From contig JACKJP010000015.1 in the NCBI GenBank assembly GCA_020637895.1, positions 1 through 13,713 on the forward strand: a DNA stretch of 13,713 nucleotides, given 5' to 3'. The notes under the pieces are model-generated. The model was not told the origin of the DNA. It saw only the letters and a list, made by a program, of their open reading frames with translations, and searched no databases. Position numbers and translations under genes: made by a program. Of the stretch, positions 1 to 5,870 are shown piece after piece. This stretch comes from Rhodobiaceae bacterium (GTDB lineage Bacteria > Pseudomonadota > Alphaproteobacteria > Rhizobiales > Tepidamorphaceae). Within the stretch, counting starts at the first letter, position 1. Each line of letters begins with the position of its first letter.

Positions 1-737
1 TGCAGCGCGGAAAGCTTGATGGAGATTCCGGGATTTTCGCGGACGTCAGCGGACCTGGCGTGTTGCCCGAGCGTTTTGATCGCATCGCGGTAGGCATCGA
101 AGAATTTCAACGCGTCCCGAGCGGTGAGCGCGGCTTCGCCGAGCATGTCATAGGAATATGCGTAGCCCCTTTCCTGAAGCGGTCTGCCTCGCTGCAGCGC
201 GTCCGAGATCGTCTCGCCGAGCACGAACTGGCTGCCGAGCTCGCGCATGGCCGCCTTGACGGCAAGGCGGATCACCGGTTCCCCCAGTCGTTTGAGCGCG
301 CCGTGCAGCACATGCGCGATGCCTTGCGAGGCATCGTCGTCGAGGACGCGCCCGGTCAGCATCAGCGCCCAGGTCGAGGCGTTGACCAGCGGCGATGACG
401 ATTGGCCGAGATGCCGGCTCCAGCTCGAGGGAGCGATCTTGTCCTCAATGAGCTCGTCGATGGTCGCCGCGTCCGGCACCCGCAGTAGGGCTTCCGCCAG
501 GCACATCAGCGCAATGCCCTCACTCGTTGAAAGCCCGTATTCTGCGAGGAACGATTCCATAAGTCCCGGCCGGTCGTCTTCGCGGATTTCGGCAATCAGC
601 TGCACCGCCCTTTCGCATATGGCGCGGCGCTGCTCGGCAGACGGGGCAAGCGCGGTGAAGAGCGTGTCGAGCACGGCACGCTCGTCGGCAAGCCGGCGAT
701 CCCGGATGGTTTCACGCAGGCGGGCAAGCTCTTCCAT
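1..737 (-). CDS. putA: Bifunctional proline dehydrogenase / glutamate-semialdehyde dehydrogenase PutA (N-terminal part)
   Basis: PutA oxidises proline to pyrroline-5-carboxylate with FAD, then to glutamate with NAD+. Only about 245 N-terminal residues are visible and the gene runs off the left edge. I translated it by hand from the reverse strand. It starts MEELARLRETIRDRRLADER. It then reads FLAEYGLSTSEGIALMCLAE and ALLRVPDAATIDELIEDKI, then LVNASTWALMLTGRVLD, the conserved PutA dimerisation/arm region. GYAYSYDMLGEAALTA and NPGISIKLSAL follow, which is the entry to the proline dehydrogenase barrel. No N-terminal ribbon-helix-helix domain is present, so it would be a non-repressor PutA as in rhizobia. 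I chose the ATG at 737 because the protein then begins like rhizobial homologues. The frame stays open to another ATG at 851, but that start would lie 3 bp from the divergent sigma-factor start, and the extra residues look non-family. The usual divergent putR (Lrp family) is absent; an ECF sigma gene occupies that place. Confidence 0.93.
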   Translation of the reverse strand, partial: MEELARLRETIRDRRLADERAVLDTLFTALAPSAEQRRAICERAVQLIAEIREDDRPGLMESFLAEYGLSTSEGIALMCLAEALLRVPDAATIDELIEDKIAPSSWSRHLGQSSSPLVNASTWALMLTGRVLDDDASQGIAHVLHGALKRLGEPVIRLAVKAAMRELGSQFVLGETISDALQRGRPLQERGYAYSYDMLGEAALTARDALKFFDAYRDAIKTLGQHARSADVRENPGISIKLSAL

Positions 738-802
738 GCCCCATCTTTCATGAAGTCCGGGCCGCCTTGCAATCGTTGTCGGGCTGCCGACGCATCGCAG
801 CC

Positions 803-821
803 AGAATTTTTTGAAATTTCT
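803..821. promoter_or_regulatory. AT-rich imperfect palindrome between putA and sigma gene
   Basis: In an otherwise GC-rich 116-bp divergent intergenic region, the sequence AGAATTTTTTGAAATTTCT forms an imperfect inverted repeat: AGAA-TTT against AAATTTCT with one bulged base. Lrp/AsnC-type regulators such as PutR, which controls putA in alphaproteobacteria, favour AT-rich imperfect palindromes, so this could be a putA operator. It could equally be part of the promoter. This rests on composition and symmetry only. Confidence 0.3.
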
Positions 822-853
822 GCCCAAGGTTTTGCCACGCTGGAGCGTCATAG

Positions 854-1465
854 ATGACGAACACAAGGCGCGAAGCGGGGATCGACTTGGCACAACCGGC
901 CGAAATGGCCGCCGGTCTGGTGGCGGCAACGGCAACGAGCGAACCGGATGAGGACACGCTTCTCGTCAAGCGGGCACGCTCGGGCAATCGCGCTGCCTTC
1001 GCGCTCCTGATCGAGAGGAATTACGACCGAATCCACAGGACAGCGGCACGTTGGTCCGGATCCGTCGGTGACGCGGAGGACATAGCACAGGACGTCTGCG
1101 TGAAGCTTGCACTTGCGATCGACAGCTTCGACGGCCGTGCTGCTTTTTCAACCTGGCTTTATCGCATCGTTCTGAATGCCGTTCGCGACCGGCAGAGAAA
1201 GGCTGGGCGTCAGGCGCGGCGCGATGCGGCCTATATGGAGACGCGCGGCGAGGTCGTGGCACCCGATCAGGAAGAAACTGTGTTCTCAAACCAGCTCTGG
1301 GCCGCTGTCCGTGCGCTGCCGTCAAAGCAGCGCGATGCGGTTCTGCTCGTCTATGCGGAGGAATTGAGCCATGCCGAGGCTGCGAACGTACTCGGGGTCA
1401 AGGAAGCAACGGTCTCATGGCATGTACACGAGGCGCGCAAGAGCCTGAAGGAGCGGATGCAATGA
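854..1465 (+). CDS. ECF-type RNA polymerase sigma factor
   Basis: This 203-residue extracytoplasmic-function sigma factor would direct RNA polymerase to a small regulon. Residues 35-118 form sigma region 2, with the core-binding DAEDIAQDVCVKL helix at about 73-85 and FSTWLYRIVLNAVRDR at about 99-113. Residues 150-202 form region 4: LPSKQRDAVLLVYAEELSHAEAA, then the helix-turn-helix GVKEATVSWHVHEARKSL. There is no region 3, as expected for ECF factors. A GGAG Shine-Dalgarno lies at 842-845, 8 nt before the ATG. About 30 extra residues precede region 2, so a later start cannot be excluded. Its stop overlaps the next start as ATGA at 1462-1465, which suggests translational coupling to the VWA membrane protein. 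No classical zinc-binding anti-sigma (ZAS) gene is adjacent, so the VWA protein is the obvious candidate regulator. The ECF subgroup was not determined. Confidence 0.93.
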   Translation: MTNTRREAGIDLAQPAEMAAGLVAATATSEPDEDTLLVKRARSGNRAAFALLIERNYDRIHRTAARWSGSVGDAEDIAQDVCVKLALAIDSFDGRAAFSTWLYRIVLNAVRDRQRKAGRQARRDAAYMETRGEVVAPDQEETVFSNQLWAAVRALPSKQRDAVLLVYAEELSHAEAANVLGVKEATVSWHVHEARKSLKERMQ

Positions 1466-3474
1466 GCGATGAATTCGACATGCTGGATGCGCTCAGGGGC
1501 GACAAGGTTCCGCCGGCAGGCAGCAAGGCGAAAGCCGAAGCGCTGGATGCCGCGCTTGCAGCTTACGATGCCGCACAAACGGAAAAATCCAAAGGAAATG
1601 CCGCCGGGCAGCGTCTCAGGTCCATCATTCCAGGCAAAGGATTTTGGTCCATGAACAATCTGCGTATCCCCGTTGGCATCGCCGCCGCCGGCGTTCTTCT
1701 CGTGCCGCTCAGCGTCATGCTGCTCAGCACCACGAATCTGACTGGCATGCCGCCGAGGACCATCGATACGACGGCGCAGCGAATTGAGCGCGATGAAGCG
1801 GAAGCGCGCCCTGAGGCGCGTCCCGCGCCGCCGCCGGTAGCGTCCGAAGCCGGGCGGATGATGGATGCCGCCCCGCCCCGGCAGGAACCCGCCCGGCAGG
1901 ATTTTGGCGGCAGTCTTTCCGGCGCTCGCCCGCTGCCACAAGCGGAAGCGAAGATGGAAAGCCGCGAGCGGGCGGCAGCCCCCGCAGCGCTCGCGGTGCA
2001 GAACCGCGCGATAGCGCCGGCTCCCGTCATGCCGTCGCCCGGCTATCAAAGCGGTGACCGCTTCCAGCAGTTTGCCGACAACGGTTTCCAGTCGGTCGCC
2101 GAAGCGCCGGTTTCCACCTTCTCCATTGATGTCGATACCGCCTCCTATTCTTATGTGCGAAAGACGCTTGAAGCGGGCATGCTGCCGCCACCGGATGCGG
2201 TGCGCGTGGAAGAGCTGATCAACTACTTCCACTATGACTATGCGGTCCCGCAGTCGATCGAGACGCCTTTCCAGACGTCGCTCGGCGTCGTGCCGAGCCC
2301 CTGGGGCGAGGGTCGTCAGATCGTCCGTATCGGCGTTCAGGGATACGAGGTGCCGGCGGCATCCCGGCCCGCCGCCAATCTGGTCTTCCTGATCGATACC
2401 TCGGGCTCGATGAACGCGCCCGACAAGCTGCCCCTGCTGAAACGGGCCTTCGGCACGCTGCTCGGCAGCCTCAATGCAGACGACAGGGTTTCCATTGTGA
2501 CCTATGCCGGCGCGGCGGGCGTGGTTCTCGAACCGACGCCGGCGAGCGAGCGGGCAAAAATCATGTCAGCCATCGACAATCTGCAGCCGGGCGGATCGAC
2601 CGCGGGCGCGGCAGGGATCGAAACCGCCTACCGGCTGGCCCAAAGCGCCAAAGCCGATGGAACAATCAATCGCGTTCTCCTGGCCACCGATGGCGATTTC
2701 AATGTCGGTGTGTCTTCCGATCAGGAACTGAAACGGTTGATCGCGGCCAAACGCGCCGAGGGCATCTTCCTCTCCGTGCTCGGCTTCGGCACCGGCAATC
2801 TCAACGATCAGGGCATGCAGTCGCTGGCCCAGAACGGGAACGGTGCCGCCTATTACATCGACAGCTTCCGCGAGGCGCAGCGCGTCCTCTCCGCCGAGGT
2901 TGGTGCGACGCTCGTGCCGATCGCCAAGGACGTGAAGATCCAGGTTGAGTTCAACCCCGCCGCCGTCGCCGAGTACCGCCTGATCGGCTATGAGACGCGG
3001 GCGCTGAACCGCGAGGACTTCAACAACGACAAGGTCGATGCCGGCGATGTCGGCTCCGGCGCGAGCGTGACGGCGCTCTATGAGATCACGCCGGTCGGCT
3101 CGAAAGGCGTGTTGAACGATCCGCTGCGCTACCAGACGGCCGAGCCGCAGCGCCGCAGTGCCGATACGAGCGGCGAGATCGGCTACGTCAAGCTGCGCTA
3201 CAAGCCTATCGACAGCGAAACCAGCCGGCTGATCGAAACCCCGATCGGCAAGGCGCTGATCAAGGACAGCGTGGAAAGCGCTGATCCGGCCACGCGCTTC
3301 GCCGTAGCGGTTGCCGGTTTCGGGCAGAAGTTGAGAGGCAATCCGGAGCTGGATGCCACGTCCTACGCTGACATACGCGCTCTTGCACAGGGCGCACGGG
3401 GCAGCGACCCGGATGGCTACCGCGCCGAATTCCTCTCGCTGGTCGATATGGCCGCCAGCCTTAGCGGCAAATAG
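1462..3474 (+). CDS. VWA-domain membrane protein (YfbK-like) coupled to the sigma factor
   Basis: The protein has 670 residues if translation starts at the ATG in the 4-bp overlap with the sigma gene. An in-frame upstream start at 1417 lies inside the sigma gene and is less likely. Order of parts: a short charged cytoplasmic segment (1-66); one hydrophobic span at about 68-90 (IPVGIAAAGVLLVPLSVMLL); a Pro/Ala/Arg-rich linker (about 100-210); a vWF_A N-terminal region (about 215-305) with FSIDVDTASYSYVRK and EELINYFHYDY; a VWA domain from about 306; and a DUF3520-like C-terminus (about 485-665). The metal-ion-dependent adhesion site looks intact: DTSGS at 312-316, a conserved Thr in GGSTAG, and ATDGD at 408-412. 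It is similar in layout to E. coli YfbK, whose role is poorly defined. Coupling to an ECF sigma factor suggests that the short N-terminus binds the sigma factor and the outer VWA part senses a ligand; this is inference. No catalytic motif is seen. Confidence 0.9.
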   Translation: MSDEFDMLDALRGDKVPPAGSKAKAEALDAALAAYDAAQTEKSKGNAAGQRLRSIIPGKGFWSMNNLRIPVGIAAAGVLLVPLSVMLLSTTNLTGMPPRTIDTTAQRIERDEAEARPEARPAPPPVASEAGRMMDAAPPRQEPARQDFGGSLSGARPLPQAEAKMESRERAAAPAALAVQNRAIAPAPVMPSPGYQSGDRFQQFADNGFQSVAEAPVSTFSIDVDTASYSYVRKTLEAGMLPPPDAVRVEELINYFHYDYAVPQSIETPFQTSLGVVPSPWGEGRQIVRIGVQGYEVPAASRPAANLVFLIDTSGSMNAPDKLPLLKRAFGTLLGSLNADDRVSIVTYAGAAGVVLEPTPASERAKIMSAIDNLQPGGSTAGAAGIETAYRLAQSAKADGTINRVLLATDGDFNVGVSSDQELKRLIAAKRAEGIFLSVLGFGTGNLNDQGMQSLAQNGNGAAYYIDSFREAQRVLSAEVGATLVPIAKDVKIQVEFNPAAVAEYRLIGYETRALNREDFNNDKVDAGDVGSGASVTALYEITPVGSKGVLNDPLRYQTAEPQRRSADTSGEIGYVKLRYKPIDSETSRLIETPIGKALIKDSVESADPATRFAVAVAGFGQKLRGNPELDATSYADIRALAQGARGSDPDGYRAEFLSLVDMAASLSGK

Positions 3475-3496
3475 CGCACGGTCTATCAATCCAGAG

Positions 3497-3530
3497 CACC
3501 CGCTCCGCTGATACCGGGGCGGGTGTTTGT
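3497..3530 (+). terminator. Hairpin terminator after the VWA gene
   Basis: CACCCGCTCC (3497-3506) pairs with GGGGCGGGTG (3516-3525) across a 9-nt loop: ten base pairs, one of them a G-U wobble. TTTGT follows. It sits 22 bp past the VWA stop and 6 bp before the end of the convergent Crp-type gene. The T-run favours plus-strand termination, but the stem could also block transcription arriving from the other side. Confidence 0.72.
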
Positions 3531-3535
3531 CTATA

Positions 3536-4078
3536 TCACTGCCGCTTTCTGCGTTTCGCGATTTCGCGGTAAAGCGCCTCGGGGCTTACCCCGATTTCCT
3601 GCGCGAGGCGCAGCCATGCCCCTTTGGGCGGCAGCTCGCTGTTCCATGTGAGCCAAGCATCCAGCCGTAGCGAAACGGTCTTGAGCGTCAGGATTTCGCT
3701 GCGTTGGCGGGCGCGCTGAACTTCGCGCGCAAGCCGTGCCGCCCAGGCGTTGTAAAGTTCGGGATCGTCTTTCAGCCGTTGATGAAATGCAGCTTTCGGG
3801 ATGGCCAGCACGCGGCTTTGCGCGGCGGCTATGGCATCGCAGTGATAGCGGTCGGAGAACAGTGAGGCTTCAGCGGGGATTTCTTTGTCGCTCGCACGCT
3901 GCAGGATCACGGGGTCGCCGTTTTCCTGATAGCGCAGGAGCCTGATTTCGCCTTCCAGTACGAGAAACATCCAGCGCACCGGATCGTCCCGGTGAAACAG
4001 ATATTCGCCCGCCGCGATCTCGCTGGGCTGACCGTCGCTGAAAATGATCGCCAATGGCCCTGACATGATAGCGATCAT
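3536..4078 (-). CDS. Short Crp/Fnr-family transcriptional regulator
   Basis: This is a 180-residue cytoplasmic regulator with a cyclic-nucleotide-binding-like jelly roll (about 15-110). Markers are EIAAGEYLFHRDD, WMFLVLEGEIRLLRY and SRVLAIPKAAFHQRL. A dimerisation helix (about 118-140) and a compact Crp-type helix-turn-helix (about 150-176, LAQEIGVSPEALYREIAKR) follow. It is shorter than typical Crp or Fnr (about 210-240): it lacks the N-terminal extension and stops right after the recognition helix. There is only one cysteine (in RYHCDA), so an Fnr-type 4Fe-4S cluster is not expected. In the recognition helix SPEALYR, the Glu and Arg fall where Crp and Fnr use Glu and Arg to read the GA/TC core. 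A matching palindrome lies over its own start codon, so autoregulation is likely. ATG at 4066 is an alternative start. The divergent neighbour is a secreted Met/His-rich protein. The signal is unknown. Confidence 0.88.
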   Translation of the reverse strand: MIAIMSGPLAIIFSDGQPSEIAAGEYLFHRDDPVRWMFLVLEGEIRLLRYQENGDPVILQRASDKEIPAEASLFSDRYHCDAIAAAQSRVLAIPKAAFHQRLKDDPELYNAWAARLAREVQRARQRSEILTLKTVSLRLDAWLTWNSELPPKGAWLRLAQEIGVSPEALYREIAKRRKRQ

Positions 4079-4080
4079 GT
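4063..4080. promoter_or_regulatory. FNR/CRP-type operator palindrome at the regulator's start codon
   Basis: ACATGAT-AGCG-ATCATGT is a perfect 7-bp inverted repeat with a 4-bp centre. It contains TGAT-N4-ATCA, the core of the FNR/CRP-family site TTGAT-N4-ATCAA. It covers the ATG at 4078 of the Crp-type gene and ends 54 bp before the ATG of the divergent secreted-protein gene. That position suits autorepression on one side and control of the divergent promoter on the other. The part inside the reading frame would encode MIAIM if the 4078 start is used, so coding constraint alone would not readily explain the symmetry. Confidence 0.6.
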
Positions 4081-4134
4081 TATTGCCGGCCTACCCATGG
4101 CAAGGTGGCTGTATTGAAAAGCGGAGTCAGCCTT

Positions 4135-4716
4135 ATGAAATCTCTCGTTCTCGTAGCCCTGTTTGCCTTGGTCCCGGCATCTGCAATGGCCCAGCATTCC
4201 GGTATGGTACATCAACCGGGCATGCAGCACGGCACGCATGGACAGGCACAGGCGGCCGACGAAACTGCGCAGCTGGCTGAGGCCGGGCAGGGGGCTTTTG
4301 CCGCGATTCAGGAAATCGTCGAGATATTGATGGCAGACGAGATGACGGATTGGTCGAAAGTGGATCTTGAGGCGCTCCGTCAGCACCTGATCGACATGGA
4401 CAATGTCACACTGCGCGCCCGGGTCGCCTCGGAAGCGGTTGATGGCGGGATGAAATTTACCGTCACTGGCGAGGGCGAGGTCAGGGATTCCATCGCACGC
4501 ATGGTGGAAGCGCATGCGGCCACGATGAACGGTGTTGGCGGCTTCACCTATGAGGCGGCTGCAAATGAAAACGGTGCGACGCTGATCGCCATGGCGAGCG
4601 ATCCGGCGGACATGGAAAAGCTTAAGGGACTGGGCTTTATCGGTGTGATGACGCTTGGCGCGCATCATCAGGCCCATCATATCGCCATCGCGCGCGGCGA
4701 AGGCCCTCACCACTAG
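4135..4716 (+). CDS. Secreted Met/His-rich protein of unknown function
   Basis: I do not recognise this family. The start is the ATG at 4135, with GGAG at 4123-4126 8 nt upstream. An in-frame GTG at 4105 would place extra residues before the signal peptide. Residues 1-19 form a clear signal peptide (MKSLVLVALFALVPASAMA, cleaved before QHSG), so the mature protein of about 174 residues should be periplasmic. The mature N-terminus is rich in Met and His (H21, M24, H26, M30, H32, H35). The C-terminus carries GAHHQAHH (177-182 region) and ends PHH. The middle (about 40-165) is acidic and helical or mixed, with no catalytic signature. Alternating His and Met at both ends suggests binding of copper or another soft metal, but this is inference. 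It diverges from a Crp-type regulator whose operator lies between them, so the two probably form one regulatory unit. Confidence 0.82.
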   Translation: MKSLVLVALFALVPASAMAQHSGMVHQPGMQHGTHGQAQAADETAQLAEAGQGAFAAIQEIVEILMADEMTDWSKVDLEALRQHLIDMDNVTLRARVASEAVDGGMKFTVTGEGEVRDSIARMVEAHAATMNGVGGFTYEAAANENGATLIAMASDPADMEKLKGLGFIGVMTLGAHHQAHHIAIARGEGPHH

Positions 4717-4765
4717 CCTGCCGCTTGCACGCAGCACCGCACAGGGTTCAGCGCTTCAACCCGCG

Positions 4766-4787
4766 CCGGCAATGCCGGATTGGTTTT
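4766..4787 (+). terminator. Weak hairpin plus T-rich tract after the secreted-protein gene
   Basis: CCGGC-AAT-GCCGG (4766-4778) is a 5-bp stem with a 3-nt loop, followed by ATTGGTTTT. It lies 50 bp past the stop at 4716 and upstream of dusA. The stem is short, so it may terminate poorly or be a chance GC-rich palindrome. Confidence 0.3.
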
Positions 4788-4820
4788 GCTTCCAGGCCCG
4801 AAGCGATTATACGTCGGGCG

Positions 4821-4867
4821 CCTGCGGGCGATACGCAGGACAGGCATTGCCGCAGGAACAGGCTTTG
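4821..4867 (+). promoter_or_regulatory. Tandemly duplicated ribosome-binding/TTG start region of dusA
   Basis: CGCAGGACAGGCATTG (4834-4849) is followed by CGCAGGAACAGGCTTTG (4851-4867). The two copies match in 15 of 17 aligned columns, with one gap and one substitution. Each holds an AGGA Shine-Dalgarno 6-7 nt before a TTG in the dusA frame, so there are two equivalent starts 18 nt apart. Just upstream, CCTGCG (4821-4826) can pair with the CGCAGG of either copy (4834-4839 or 4851-4856), which would cover one SD at a time. The bases are seen directly; the regulatory reading is inference. Confidence 0.5.
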
Positions 4868-5857
4868 AACAATCTCCCGCACCAATTCTCCGTCGCGCCG
4901 ATGATGGACTGGACGGACCGCCACTGCCGCGCCTTTCACCGGCAGCTGACCCGTCACGCGCTGCTTTATACCGAAATGCTGACTGCGGGCGCCGTCATTC
5001 ACGGCGACCGGGACCGGCTGCTGGGCTACAGCGATGCCGAACACCCGGTCGCTCTGCAACTGGGCGGTTCTGAACCGCAGGACATGGCCGAAGCTGCGCG
5101 CATCGGCGAAGCCTTCGGCTATGACGAGATCAATATCAATGTCGGCTGCCCGTCCGACCGCGTTCAATCGGGCAGGTTCGGCGCCTGCCTGATGGCAGAG
5201 CCGGAAACTGTCGCGTCCGTATTTGCAGCCATGCAGAAGGCCGTTCGCATCCCTGTGACCGTCAAGTGCCGGATCGGCATCGACGACAGCAATCCTGAGA
5301 CTGGTCTGGATGACTTCGTCGACCGTGTCGCCGATGCGGGTTGCGGAACCTTCATCGTTCACGCGCGCAAAGCCTGGCTGAAGGGTTTGAGCCCGAAGGA
5401 AAACCGCGATATCCCGCCGCTCGACTATGATCGCGTACACCGGTTGAAGGCGCGCCGGCCCGATCTCACGATCGTTATCAATGGCGGGATAGAGACGCTG
5501 GAAGATGCGAAGGCGCATCTTGCCCATGTCGATGGCGCGATGCTGGGCAGGGCGGCATTCCGGCATCCTGGTATTCTCGCCGGTGTCGATCCATTGTTCT
5601 TCGATGCGCAGGCACCAGCCACTGACCTGAGAGAGGCCGTGCGGGCGCATCTCCCCTACGTGGAAGCGATGCTGGCGAAGGGAACGCGCCTGTCGACCAT
5701 TGTCAAACCGATGACGGGCCTGTTCCAGAGCGTGCCCGGCGCGCGCCGCTGGCGGCAGATCCTGACGGTCGAAAGCGTTCGCTCCGGTGCTGGCATCGAG
5801 GTGATCGAACGCGCGGTTGCTGCCATTGGCGACAGCGCGGAAGCGGATGCCGCATGA
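4865..5857 (+). CDS. dusA: tRNA-dihydrouridine synthase A
   Basis: DusA is an FMN- and NADPH-dependent enzyme that reduces uridine to dihydrouridine in the D-loop of tRNA (positions 20/20a in E. coli). The 330-residue product matches the usual DusA length. Visible marks are the FMN-binding start SVAPMMDWTDRHCR (9-22), EMLTAGAVIHGD, INVGCPSDRVQSGRFGACLM (91-110) with the likely catalytic Cys108, VTVKCRIGID with Lys134, and VHARKAWLKGLSPKENR (165-181), which is typical of the DusA subfamily. The first ATG after the leader is inside the FMN motif, so a start must lie upstream. TTG at 4865 has AGGA 7 nt before it; TTG at 4847 also has AGGA; an ATG at 4772 has no SD and lies in a hairpin. I chose 4865. 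The TSUP permease gene starts 13 bp after the stop, probably co-transcribed. Confidence 0.94.
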   Translation: MNNLPHQFSVAPMMDWTDRHCRAFHRQLTRHALLYTEMLTAGAVIHGDRDRLLGYSDAEHPVALQLGGSEPQDMAEAARIGEAFGYDEININVGCPSDRVQSGRFGACLMAEPETVASVFAAMQKAVRIPVTVKCRIGIDDSNPETGLDDFVDRVADAGCGTFIVHARKAWLKGLSPKENRDIPPLDYDRVHRLKARRPDLTIVINGGIETLEDAKAHLAHVDGAMLGRAAFRHPGILAGVDPLFFDAQAPATDLREAVRAHLPYVEAMLAKGTRLSTIVKPMTGLFQSVPGARRWRQILTVESVRSGAGIEVIERAVAAIGDSAEADAA

Positions 5858-5870
5858 GGCGTGATCCGTC

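Noticed and set aside
738..851. Extended putA start at the ATG at 851
   Set aside because: The frame is open, but this start would overlap the sigma gene's SD and sit 3 bp from its ATG. The extra 38 residues do not resemble a PutA N-terminus or a ribbon-helix-helix domain.
1417..1461. Upstream in-frame start of the VWA protein at 1417
   Set aside because: It lies deep in the sigma factor's region 4. The ATG in the 4-bp ATGA overlap gives a standard coupled start.
2566..3489. 307-codon minus-strand open frame opposite the VWA gene
   Set aside because: It mirrors the third-codon bias of the real VWA gene and has no domain of its own; it also covers the sequence just before the terminator.
4075..4737. 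220-codon minus-strand open frame opposite the secreted-protein gene
   Set aside because: The plus-strand gene has a signal peptide and a good SD. The antisense product is rich in Arg, His and Cys without any recognisable domain, typical of shadow frames in GC-rich DNA.
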